A DNA stretch of 64,000 nt from Undaria pinnatifida (taxonomy: Eukaryota > Sar > Phaeophyceae > Laminariales > Alariaceae): positions 5,028,976-5,092,975 of the forward strand of contig JABAKD010000001.1 in assembly GCA_012845835.1 (NCBI GenBank). The letters run 5' to 3'. The position numbers were made by a program, and so were the translations under genes. The first letter of the stretch is position 1. The number at the start of each line of letters is the position of its first letter. The notes under the pieces were generated by a model. The model searched no databases. It saw nothing but the letters and a program-made list of their open reading frames with translations, and had not been told where the DNA came from. Positions 44,587 through 54,575 of this stretch are shown one piece after another.

Positions 44587-45744
44587 CTAACTAGTCGGAT
44601 CTAAGGGTGGGTTAATTCGCCCCCACTCGGTGCCCTGCCCCGGCTGAACCCCACCGCTAATTCCTTCCTGGGACATAACACTTGCTACCCAACTGGCGTC
44701 CTTTCCGTGACTACGGACATACGTCTTATAAGCTTTGGACGCCCATCGGCCCTCACGCTGCAACACCTCCGGTGTTGCACCCCCCGCCGACAAGTGCGTT
44801 GCGCCTCCAATCCTCAGGGAGTGCAAGGCGTACTCCTCCGCACGCACACCCGCCAACGCAACCACTTTCCGCAAAGCTGTCGTTGCTTGATGTTGTGTCC
44901 ACATGGACCATCTGCCGTTACCAACGCCAAACGCAACCAGGGGGGCCGAAGAGGGAAGAAACAAGTAACAAGACATCAATTCGATCATGAGATCGACGGC
45001 GCCGCCACCTTCCCCCACACGCATCGACGGACCCTTTCGCACACGCGTGACAACCGCCCCTTTCCGCAGTTGGTCACCCTTCGACCCGCGAAACCGAACC
45101 TCAACACGATCTGCTGCTGACCACTGCGCAACGGTAAGCTGAATATTTCCGCGAAAGAAGGCAACGTCAGCACGCCGCAAACAGTAAGTCTCGTGAACTC
45201 GTAACCGGGTTTCCGCAAACATTTCTGACGCGCGAGTCAAGAGACAGAACGAAGCGCACAGGGCAAGCCACAAAACACGACCCCCGGCACGCCACGAGGG
45301 GATCAGTTTCTCGCCCGCGAGCAGCATATCCCACGAAACGGGCCGCCGCACGGTTGCCTGGTTGCCAACGTCAGCATGCAAACGAGCGGCGCCTTTAAGG
45401 GCATTAACAATCACGGGATGAGTGGTGTCGATCTCGAAACCTCTCGAAATACGGTTAAAGAACTTGATCGCTGACAAATGGCTCTCAATAGTTGCCGACC
45501 TCAATTTCTTGGTCGAAAAGGCGTACGCGACGTACTCAAACACATGCCAAACGTTAGCCATGCCGTCTCGGCACCGATCGAGAAACACTGGCAGACCACA
45601 ACGTACCCGATATTCTACCCATGCGCCAAAATGCCCCTGATAAGTGCGTTCAGACGAGGCCGCAATGGCGTGTCGCATGAGTTCGAGGCCAACACCGAAG
45701 TACATAGGGATATGCCCGCGGCCCCCAAATCTTGCTCCTGCCAC
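44587..45744 (-). CDS. E1 tyrosine recombinase
   Basis: The open frame is 385 codons. The N-terminal part (MRHAIAASSERTYQGHFGAW, then SHLSAIKFFNR) matches the SAM-like core-binding domain. The catalytic part has LLTRASEM with the first Arg, HSLRIGGATHL (the H-x-x-R box) and GRWASKAYKTYVRS with the candidate nucleophilic Tyr. These are the R..HxxR..Y residues of tyrosine recombinases. It would integrate the circular element into DNA in place of a DDE integrase. It overlaps the RNase H frame by about 130 bp in another register, as is usual in DIRS-like elements. All key residues are present and no break is seen. Confidence 0.92.
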   Translation of the reverse strand: MAGARFGGRGHIPMYFGVGLELMRHAIAASSERTYQGHFGAWVEYRVRCGLPVFLDRCRDGMANVWHVFEYVAYAFSTKKLRSATIESHLSAIKFFNRISRGFEIDTTHPVIVNALKGAARLHADVGNQATVRRPVSWDMLLAGEKLIPSWRAGGRVLWLALCASFCLLTRASEMFAETRLRVHETYCLRRADVAFFRGNIQLTVAQWSAADRVEVRFRGSKGDQLRKGAVVTRVRKGPSMRVGEGGGAVDLMIELMSCYLFLPSSAPLVAFGVGNGRWSMWTQHQATTALRKVVALAGVRAEEYALHSLRIGGATHLSAGGATPEVLQREGRWASKAYKTYVRSHGKDASWVASVMSQEGISGGVQPGQGTEWGRINPPLDPTS

Positions 45745-46529
45745 GGAACATCCGGTCGAACAGCGTGCAGATTAACGAGGACGGGAGCGCGATCCCAGCG
45801 TGAGATACCGTCAGCGGCAACGTTAAAAATACCCCGTACATGTTTCGCGTCAAAGTGCCAGCCAGAAGACAATTCGAGCACACCAAGGAGGCGCATCAGC
45901 GCGCCCGATCTCGGCTCCTTGCCACCTCGACACCGCCGTACCCACTCTACGGCTGCTTCGTTGTCGCCACGCAACAACACGCGGTCCCCCATCGCGGCCG
46001 GGCGCTCGGCACACAGAGATACGAGGACCCACGCGGAGACGACCATACCTAGCAGTTCGAGGACGTTAATTGATATATCGTTCTCGCCTGCAACTGACTT
46101 GCTCGACCCACAAAAACGAGATCGTTCCCCGGCGTCAAGATCGTATCTCCAGTATACCCCAGTTTCGAGGCAGAAACCCCCGACACCGTTTTTGGATGCA
46201 TCCGAAATTAGAGTACGTTGGGAGGGGCGCTCAAGCAAATGATACATCGGAGCCGACAAGGTTCCACCGCGCGCGTCCAATCCCTCCTCAACAAACCACC
46301 GCCAAAACTCGAGGTCCCCGTGAAACTCGGGTCCCAAGACGAGGCGCCGCCCGGGGTATGCCGTACGAAAACCAAAATCGGCTCCGGCAGATATGCGCGG
46401 CATACCCACCGAAGCCAGCAAACGGTTCACGAAAACCGCCCCGGACGCACAGCAAAAGAAACATGTATAAGGAAGCCAACGAGCTGCGACACCTGCCTCG
46501 CTGAAGCAGATGTACGAGACGAGGGCCAC
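45615..46529 (-). CDS. E1 RNase H and end of the RT-RH protein
   Basis: The frame covers the RNase H domain of a DIRS-like element: LISDASKNGVGGFCLE, then INVLELLGMVVSAWVL, then LLRGDNEAAVEWVRR, then HVRGIFNVAADGISRW. The acidic residues D, E, D and D are present. Upstream it reads into the RT connection (FVNRLLASVGMPRISAG) and then breaks, because the tandemly amplified RT segment changes frame. The first 25 or so codons are therefore out of register. It ends within the recombinase frame. Confidence 0.85.
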   Translation of the reverse strand: MALVSYICFSEAGVAARWLPYTCFFCCASGAVFVNRLLASVGMPRISAGADFGFRTAYPGRRLVLGPEFHGDLEFWRWFVEEGLDARGGTLSAPMYHLLERPSQRTLISDASKNGVGGFCLETGVYWRYDLDAGERSRFCGSSKSVAGENDISINVLELLGMVVSAWVLVSLCAERPAAMGDRVLLRGDNEAAVEWVRRCRGGKEPRSGALMRLLGVLELSSGWHFDAKHVRGIFNVAADGISRWDRAPVLVNLHAVRPDVPWQEQDLGAAGISLCTSVLASNSCDTPLRPRLNALIRGILAHG

Positions 46530-48065
46530 TCCGCAAGGAGATTTTGCAACTTGAGGCGCTTATGGGACGGCAACGTAACCGTAAGCGCCTCTGTGTCAAT
46601 GATCCAACCCAACACCTCCAATTGCGTGTCCCAGTCAGTGATTTTTCTGGCGGACAGGAGGGGTGGATCAGAGACGCCACGTTCGCCCAACAAGCGAAAA
46701 TGGTCCGATGCCAGCGACTGGACAGCGCGCAAACAACGGCGACCGTCCGGCCACCATTGCAACTCGACGACAATGCTATCGTCTACGTAATACCTCACAA
46801 AGAAGTAGTTCCCGGCGTTGCCACCAGAGCCAGAAACAGGTCCACAATCACCCGGGATAGAGACAACTGGAACCCCCCGCAGCGGGGAAATTCCGACGTG
46901 CGCGACGGCAGCAGCCCCTTTTTGGGAAACATTTGCGCCTTGAAAACCGAAATCAGATCCGGCAGATATGCGCGGCATACCCACCGAAGCCAACAAACGG
47001 TTCACGAAAAACCGCCCCGGACGCACAACAAAGGAGACATGTATAAGGAAGCCAACGAACTGCGACACCTGCCTCGCTGAAGCAGATGTACGAGACGAGG
47101 GCCATTCCGCAAGGAGATTTTGCAGCTTGAGGCGCTTATGGGACGGCAACGTAACCGTAAGCGCCTCTGTGTCAATGATCCAACCCAACACCTCCAGTTG
47201 CGTGTCCCAGTCAGTGATTTTTTCTGGCGGACAGGAGATCAGATCAGAGACACCACGTTCGCCCAACAAGCGAAAATGTTCAATGCCAGCGACTGGACAG
47301 CGCGCAAACAACGGCGACCGTCCGGCCACCATTGCAACTCGACGACAATGCCATCGTCTACGTAATACCTCACAAAGAAGTAGTTCCCGGCGTTGCCACC
47401 AGAGCCAGAAACAGGCCCACAATCACCCGGGATAGATACAACTGGAACCCCCCGCAGCGGGGAAATTCCGACGTGCGCGACGGCAGCAGCCCCTTTTTGG
47501 GAAACATCTGCGCCTTGAAAACCGAAATCAGATCCGGCAGATATGCGCGGCATACCCACCGAAGCCAACAAACGGTTCACGAAAAACCGCCCCGGACGCA
47601 CAACAAAGGAGACATGTATAAGGAAGCCAACGAGCTGCGACACCTGCCTCGCTGAAGCAGATGTACGAGACGAGGGCCATTCCGCAAGGAGATTTTGCAG
47701 CTTGAGGCGCTTATGGGACGGCAACGTAACCGTAAGCACCTCCGTGTCAATGATCCAACCCAACACCTCCAGTTGCGTGTCCCAGTCAGTGATTTTTTCT
47801 GGCGGACAGGAGATCAGATCAGAGACACCACGTTCGCCCAACAAGCGAAAATGTTCAATGCCAGCGACTGGACAGCGCGCAAACAACGGCGACCGTCCGG
47901 CCACCATTGCAACTCGACGACAGTGCCATCGTCTACGTAATACCTCACAAAGAAGTAGTTCCCGGCGTTGCCACCAGAGCCAGAAACAGGCCCACAATCA
48001 CCCGGGATAGAGACAACTGGAACCCCCCGCGGCGGGGAAATTCCGACGTGCGCGACGGCAGCAGC

Positions 48066-48100
<35 letters not shown>

Positions 48101-48282
48101 TGGGAAACATCTGCGCCTTGAAAACCGAAATCAGATCCGGCAGATATGCGCGGCATACCCACCGAAGCCAACAAACGGTTCACGAAAAACCGCCCCGGAC
48201 GCACAACAAAGGAGACATGTATAAGGAAGCCAACGAGCTGCGACACCTGCCTCGCTGAAGCAGTTGTACGAGACGAGGGCGC
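46396..48282 (-). repeat. E1 tandem 575-bp RT segment, three-plus copies
   Basis: The word CGCGGCATAC recurs at 46396, 46971, 47546 and 48149, a period of 575 bp (603 for the last because of a poly-T insert). Each unit carries the RT catalytic box VRYYVDD and the following thumb sequence (LEVLGWIIDTEALTVTLPSH, then FVNRLLASVGMPR). The period is not a multiple of three, so successive copies lie in different frames and cannot be read as one protein. RT motifs N-terminal to the YVDD box are absent. Confidence 0.93.
48069..48099. repeat. 31-base T run in E1
   Basis: The other units have five T at this place. On the coding (minus) strand it is a run of 31 A. It could be slippage during reverse transcription, a poly-A insertion, or an assembly artefact. 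Confidence 0.8.
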
Positions 48283-49295
48283 TGACACCGTCTCAAGAGG
48301 GGGGAGTTTACCGAGGCGATATGACCGAGGCTCGCGGAGCCTTGCTCGGCCATCGCCTGCATCACAACCGCCCGAGCATCCAACCAAGGTTCGACCGCAA
48401 CGAATCGCAAGGCACCCGAACGTACGCCATCAAACGCCCCTTGTACACGCAGCAAGTCAGCCGGCAACTCACTCACACGCACACAAGAAACCGTACCTTT
48501 CTCGCCGAAGGGGACCGAGCCCGGAGCCACCGCCACGCGAGCACGCCTATCGCCAGCCAAAGCTACCAACGCACGCCCACGCAGCCCCCCTCCTACACCT
48601 TGCGTGACGTTGACGGCCTCGCTTACGAAGGACTGAATATCCGCCGCCGAGTCGCCAATGTTGGGAGGTATGCGCCCGCGGAGCACCCAATGTTTTCTAG
48701 ACGCCATCTTCTTCCAGAGCGCCGCATCGTCGGTTAATTGCGACTTCTGAAGTTGGCGCTCCCTCGCATCCCCACTGTCCCGTGGAGCCGGCTGCCGATC
48801 ACCAACGTTGTCCATAAACTGCTGAACCATGGCCTCCATGTTCTCGGCTCTCGATGCGCCGCCGGCCACCGCATCCTGCAAGGTTTCAACGGATGCGAGC
48901 AGCCGATCCATCGTTGCCTTGAGGCGGATCATGTCTGCGCCTATCCGAGCGAACTCGCCAGACACCTGCCCTTGCCAGGTCAGCACTTCGGCCGATGTGA
49001 CTCCCACAGCCTCGGACCCGGCGGGACTGGGGCTGAATACAGATGGTGCCGCAGGCGCAGCAGTAGCAGCGACCGAAGCTGCTGCGGCACAGCGACCTCC
49101 GGACTCAGCTTGCACAGCAGCCAGAGCTTCGGCGCGGCGAGCGTCGACCCCAGCTTGCACAGCAGCGACAGCAGCATAAGCCTCTGCCTCGACTCTCGTA
49201 GCGTCCGAGGCAGCCTGGTTAGGACCGCGTACAGCAGCCACGAGAGCTTCGGCCTCCGGTGATTTGCACTCTTCCATCGAGGAGTGCACGAACAA
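48283..49295 (-). CDS. E1 gag-like protein
   Basis: The frame opens at ATG 49295, one base inside A1, and stays open for over 330 codons of gag-like sequence. It then runs out of register into RT-derived sequence, ending at 48180. The first third is Ala-rich and probably coiled-coil (AEALVAAVRGPNQAASDA), followed by RLKATMDRLLASVETLQDAV. The middle has WKKMASRKHWVLRGRIPPN and the end VSELPADLLRVQGAFDGVRS. It has no zinc knuckle. Compared with E2 it lacks about 500 bp after VNVT, a deletion that keeps the frame. Role as a capsid-like protein is inferred from position. Confidence 0.7.
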
Positions 49296-49503
49296 CTTAA
49301 ACTAGTCTGTATCACACCTTGGACCTGTAGCTCTGACTCTGCTCCCCTACGCGCTCCGCGTGCAGGTCGTCGCCTACACAACTGGGCCAGGTGTACCCAA
49401 GGCTATCACTCGTACGACTATGAGTTACCGCATTGATCTGATTGGTCAAACTTCTTACGTACGTACAAAACCCATATTTTCTCATACTTCGATAATATTC
49501 TGC
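49294..49503 (-). repeat. E1 split repeat A1 (5' end)
   Basis: The 5' terminal repeat starts on the minus strand with GCAGAATATTATCGAAG. It pairs with A2. Confidence 0.9.
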
Positions 49504-50191
49504 TCTTATGGCGAATATTTTCATCGATTATTTCTCGGGATCTCCGACGACAAAAATAAAAACCTTCCACTATGGGGCCAGAAATCATCGTTATTTCTGG
49601 GTTCAGAAATAATCGAGGCCAGAAATCAGCGGATCAGATATCTGGTGATTTCTGAGCCCAGAAATAACAGCTCTTCCAACCTCTCAGAACTGGGATTATT
49701 TGACTTTTGGATACCACCTCGTACCAAGTATCACATGTCATCACTGCTCATACTGTACCTGGTATGATACTTGTCTGCTGTACACGTCACGCATCACCCA
49801 CAACAAATAATCACAAACACACCTACGACAGCATACTGCGCTTGTTGTGTGCGAGACAGAGCTTCATCCCCACACACAACGCGACAGCAGCAGCACCACC
49901 ACCATCGAAACCACCACAGGCACACCACACCAGCACCACAGCAGCAGCGCAGCAGAAGAGACCGCAGCAGAGGCGGTGGTGACCTAACGTCGCCGGCGAC
50001 AGTGTACGTGCCAGATTTCAAAAATAAAGGCAAACGGCAAAATAAGACCTACCAATTCAAAATAAAACCACTTTCCAAAAATCAGAAGCCATAATGGACG
50101 CTCCTTATTTCTGATGCAGTTATTTCTGAAGCCTCAAAACTACAAAAATAATCGCCAGAAATAATCGCTCAAAATTTTCCATAATAGTAGG
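49504..50191. mobile_element. TIR element X, copy 2
   Basis: It is over 95% similar by eye to 42695-43381, but the left end lacks the CCTACTA start, beginning at CTTATGGCG directly at the end of E1. The right end CCATAATAGTAGG is intact. Eighteen bases separate it from E2. Confidence 0.7.
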
Positions 50192-50209
50192 TCTTAGTTT
50201 TTGTTTTAC

Positions 50210-50380
50210 TTTGCACTTTGCTTTCGAAGTTGTATTATATTAATGCGCAACCCCCCGCCCGGAGAGGGGGGTTGGAGATGGGAATACCCCGGGGCTGCCC
50301 CGCCGGCAACCCCACGCTAACATCCGTATACACGAGTCAACTCCCAACCCAACTGGCGACATCGAACTCTCGACGCCAGC
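50210..50380 (-). repeat. E2 split repeat B2
   Basis: The 171-bp repeat matches B1' at 51147-51317 and differs from the E1 B repeats at a few bases (for example TGTATTATA for TGTATCATA). Confidence 0.9.
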
Positions 50381-50935
50381 CAACAACCAACGACGAACAA
50401 TCGTTGGCAACTCGAAGAAGACATACGAGGCAACCGCCTATAACGTGCAGCATATAAAAAAAACGTACACACGCGTGTAATAAATATGCTATAAAATTGC
50501 ACGCCTGCACACACCATGCACATTAAACAAATGCACTTACTTGCCAATATACGGATAATTCCCCTCTCCCACACTTTCAGATTGCGCGCTTAATCCGAGC
50601 CGATGCACTGCCACAACGTTCGCTGTTAACTATCAACATAATATCTGCGTAACACAGTCATACGTACCCCCACCGCACGGAGGGATACTCAGATATTACA
50701 CATGATGAAAAAAAAAACACACACACACACACACAACAACGAACACCCCTTGCACCACGCTATAACACTGATGCGGCTAGCACCCACCGCAAACCTGCGC
50801 AATCTACGAAACCCCGTCGCATCTTCAGCGAAAACGGGTACGTTTGCCAAAACAGTAACAAACACGCGCAACGTTACTGCGACCGATTAACTCCCCCTCC
50901 ACTGACTCCCTCAAAAGCACGGGCGGGTGGGTGGG
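50381..50935 (-). other. E2 spacer between A2 and B2
   Basis: It corresponds to 43553-44083 of E1, with a (CA)n run at about 50718-50736 not present there. Confidence 0.75.
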
Positions 50936-51317
50936 AACTTAAACTAGTCTGTATCACACCTTGGACCTGTAAGCTCTGACTCTGCTCCCCTACGCGCTCC
51001 GCGTGCAGGTCGTCGCCTACACGGCTGGGCCAGGTGTGCCCAATGCTATCGCTCATACGACTATGAATTACCGCATTGATCTGATTGGTCAAACTTCTTA
51101 CGTACGTACAAAACCCATATTTTCTCATACTTCGATAATATTCTGCTTTGCACTTTGCTTTCGAAGTTGTATTATATTAATGCGCAACCCCCCGCCCGGA
51201 GAGGGGGGTTGGAGATGGGAATACCCCGGGGCTGCCCCGCCGGCAACCCCACGCTAACATCCGTATACACGAGTCAACTCCCAACCCAACTGGCGACATC
51301 GAACTCTCGACGCCAGC
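50936..51317 (-). repeat. E2 split repeats A2 and B1, abutting
   Basis: A2' is 50936-51146 (211 bp, matching A1') and B1' is 51147-51317 (171 bp). The junction ATTCTGC|TTTGCAC is the same as in E1. Confidence 0.9.
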
Positions 51318-51465
51318 CTCCAACACAAACTGGTAGTTGACCCGTATTACGAATGTAGTCCCACCCCCCCCCGCCACCCCCTACCCTCGAGTCGCAGAGT
51401 GCACACGGGATAACACACTTCTTTGTAATTCCGCGTTTGCCCAACTAGTCAGAGCTCATCGGCCC

Positions 51466-52044
51466 TCACGCTGCAACACCGCCGGTGTTGCACCCCCTGC
51501 CGACAAGTGCGTTGCGCCTCCAATCCTCAGGGAGTGCAAGGCGTACTCCTCCGCACGCACACCCGCCAACGCAACCACTTTCCGCAAAGCTACCGTCGCT
51601 TGATGTTGTGTCCACATGGACCGACCATCTGCCATTACCAACGACACACGCAACCAAGGGGGCCGAAGAGGGAAGAAACAAGTAACAAGACATCAATTCG
51701 ATCATTAGATCGACGGCGCCGCCACCTTCCCCCATGCGTATCGACGGACCCTTTCGCACATGCGTGACAACCGCCCCTTTCCGCGGTTGGTCACCCTGCG
51801 GCCCGCGGAATCGAACCTTGACATGATCCGCGGTTGGCCACTGCGCAACAGTAAGCTGAATATTTCCGCAAAAGAATGCAACATCAGCACGCCGCAAACA
51901 ATAAGTCTCGTGAACTCGTAACCGGGTTTCCGCGAACATTTCTGACGCGCGAGTCAAGAGACAGAACGAAGCGCACAGGGCCGGCCACAAAACACGACCC
52001 CCGGCACGCCACGAGGGGATCAGCTTCTCGCCCGCGAGCAGCAT
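51466..52044 (-). pseudogene. E2 tyrosine recombinase, both ends lost
   Basis: The first catalytic Arg region LLTRASEMFAE is kept. An extra GACC near 51625 shifts the frame, so the HxxR box HSLRIGGATHL is read only in another frame (51456-51653). About 150 bp carrying the nucleophile region AYKTY are deleted near 51450. About 400 bp encoding the core-binding domain are deleted near 52050, where the RNase H end joins directly. It is inactive. Confidence 0.85.
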
Positions 52045-52631
52045 ATCCCACGGACCGCACGCATATTAACGAGGACGGAAGCGCGATCCCAGCGTGAGAT
52101 ACCGTCCGCGGCAACGTTAAAAATACCCCCTACGTGTTTCGCGTCGAAGTGCCAACCAGAGGACAATTTGAGCACACCAAGGAGGCGCATCAACGCGCCC
52201 GATCTCGGCTCCTTCCCGCCTCGACAACGCCGCACCCACTCTACGGCTGCTTCGTTGTCGCCACGCCACAACACACAGTTCCCCAACGCGGCCGGGCGCT
52301 CGGCGCACGGAGATACGACGACCCAAGGGGAGACGACCATACCTAGCAGTTCGAGGACGTTAGTCGATATATCGGTCTCGCCTGCAACTGACTTGCTCGA
52401 CCCGCAAAATCGAGATCGTTCCCCGGCGTCAATATCGTATCTCCAGTACACCCCAGTTTCAAGGCAGAAACCCCCGACACCGGTTTTGGATGCACCCGAA
52501 AACGGAGTACGTTGGGAGGGGCGCTCAAGCAAATGATACATCGGAGCCGACAAGGTTCTTCCGCGCGCGTCCAATCCCTCCTCAATAAACCATCGCCAAA
52601 ACTTGAGGTTCCCTTGAAACTCGGGTCCCAA
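52020..52631 (-). pseudogene. E2 RNase H
   Basis: The domain is similar to that of E1: NVLELLGMVVSPWVVV, LWRGDNEAAVEWVRRC and HVGGIFNVAADGISRWDRA. The first motif reads FSGASKTGVGGF where E1 has ISDASKNGVGG, so the first catalytic Asp is replaced by Gly. The upstream frame breaks at the amplified RT segment. Confidence 0.85.
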
Positions 52632-52688
52632 GACGAGGCGCTGCCCGAGGTTGGCCGTACGACAACCAAATCAGATCCGGCAGATATG

Positions 52689-54575
52689 CGCGGCATACCC
52701 ACCGAAGCCAACAAACGGTTCACGAAAAATCGCCCCGGACGCACAGCAAAGGAGACATGTATAAGGAAGCCAACGAGCTGCGACACCTGCTTCGCTGAAG
52801 CAGATGTACAAGGCGAGGGCCACTCCGCAAGGAGATTTGCAGCTTGAGGCGCTTATGGGACGGCAACGTAACCGTAAGCGCCTCCGCGCCAATGATCCAA
52901 CCCAACGCCTCCAGTTGCGTGTCCCAGTCAGTGATTTTTCTGGTGGACAGGAGGGGCGGATCAGAGACACCACGTTCGCCCAACAAGCGAAAATGGTCCG
53001 ATGCCAGCGACTGGACAGCGCGCAAACAACGGCGACCGTCCGGCCACCATTGCAACTCGACGACAATGCCATCGTCTACGTAATACCTCACAAAGAAGTA
53101 ATTCCCGGCGTTGCCACCAGAGCCAGAAACAGGCCCACAATCACCCGGGATAAAGACAACTGGAACCCCCCCGCGGCGGGAAATTCCGACGTGCGCGACG
53201 GCAGCAACCCCTTTTTGGGAAACATCTGCGCCTTGAAAACCGAAATCAGATCCGGCAGGTATGCGCGGCATACCCACCGAAGCCAACAAACGGTTCACGA
53301 AAAACCGCCCCGGACGCACAACAAAGGAGACATGTATAAGGAAGCCAACGAACTGCGACACCTGCCTCGCTGAAGCAGATGTACGAGACGAGGGCCATTC
53401 CGCAAGGAGATTTTGCAGCTTGAGGCGCTTATGGGACGGCAACGTAACCGTAAGCGCCTCCGTGTCAATGATCCAACCCAACACCTCCAGTTGCGTGTCC
53501 CAGTCAGTGATTTTTCTGGCGGACAGGAGATCAGATCAGAGACACCACGTTCGCCCAACAAGCGAAAATGTTCAATGCCAGCGACTGGACAGCGCGCTAA
53601 CAACGGCGACCGTCCGGCCACCATTGCAACTCGACGACAGTGCCATCGTCTACGTAATACCTCACAAAAAGTAGTTCCCGGCGTTGACACCAGAGCCAGA
53701 AACAGGCCCACAATCACCCGGGATAGATACAACTGGAACCCCCCGCAGCGGGGAAATTCCGACGTGCGCGACGGCAGCAGCTCCTTTTTGGGAAACATCT
53801 GCGCCTTGAAAACCGAAATCAGATCCGGCAGGTATGCGCGGCATACCCACCGAAGCCAACAAACGGTTCACGAAAAACCGCCCCGGACGCACAGCAAAGG
53901 AGACATGTATAAGGAAGCCAACGAGCTGCGACACCTGCCTCGCTGAAGCAGATGTACGAGACGAGGGCCATTCCGCAAGGAGATTTTGCAGCTTGAGGCG
54001 CTTATGGGACGGCAACGTAACCGTAAGCACCTCCGTGTCAATGATCCAACCCAACACCTCCAGTTGCGTGTCCCAGTCAGTGATTTTTCTGGCGGACAGG
54101 AGATCAGATCAGAGACACCACGTTCGCCCAACAAGCGAAAATGTTCAATGCCAGCGACTGGACAGCGCGCAAACAACGGCGACCGTCCGGCCACCATTGC
54201 AACTCGACGACAGTGCCATCGTCTACGTAATACCTCACAAGAAGTAGTTCCCGGCGTTGCCACCAGAGCCAGAAACAGGCCCACAATCACCCGGGATAGA
54301 GACAACTGGAACCCCCCCGCGGCGGGGAAATTCCGACGTGCGCGACGGCAGCAGCCCCTTGGAAATTCCGACGTGCGCGACGGCAGCAGCCCCTTGAAAA
54401 CATCTGCGCCTTGAAAACCGAAATCAGATATATGCGCGGCATACCCACCGAAGCCAACAAACGGTTCACGAAAAACCGCCCCGGACGCACAACAAAGGAG
54501 ACATGTATAAGGAAGCCAACGAGCTGCGACACCTGCCTCGCTGAAGCAGTTGTACGAGACGAGGGCGCTGACACC
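52689..54575 (-). repeat. E2 tandem 575-bp RT segment, three-plus copies
   Basis: CGCGGCATAC recurs at 52689, 53264, 53837 and 54435, with periods of 575, 573 and 598. The content is as in E1 (YYVDD box and thumb), again frame-breaking. A short extra duplication ATTCCGACGTGCGCGACGGC lies at 54329-54395. Confidence 0.93.

Larger units (their letters stand above)
43382..49503 (-). mobile_element. DIRS/Ngaro/PAT-like YR retroelement E1
   Basis: The 6.1-kb element reads on the minus strand in the order A1, gag, RT remnant, RNase H, tyrosine recombinase, B1, A2, spacer, B2. A is 210 bp (49294-49503 and 44084-44293). B is 171 bp (44294-44464 and 43382-43552). The two A copies and the two B copies appear identical. 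Such split direct repeats, with B1 abutting A2, define YR retroelements of the PAT/Ngaro kind. Unusually, a 530-bp spacer separates A2 from B2. No target duplication is seen. The RT is damaged, so E1 is non-autonomous for copying although its recombinase frame is open. Confidence 0.9.

Noticed and set aside
46396-54575. CRISPR or short-spacer array
   Set aside because: Units of 575 bp carry RT sequence with no short repeats and spacers. The genome is eukaryotic.
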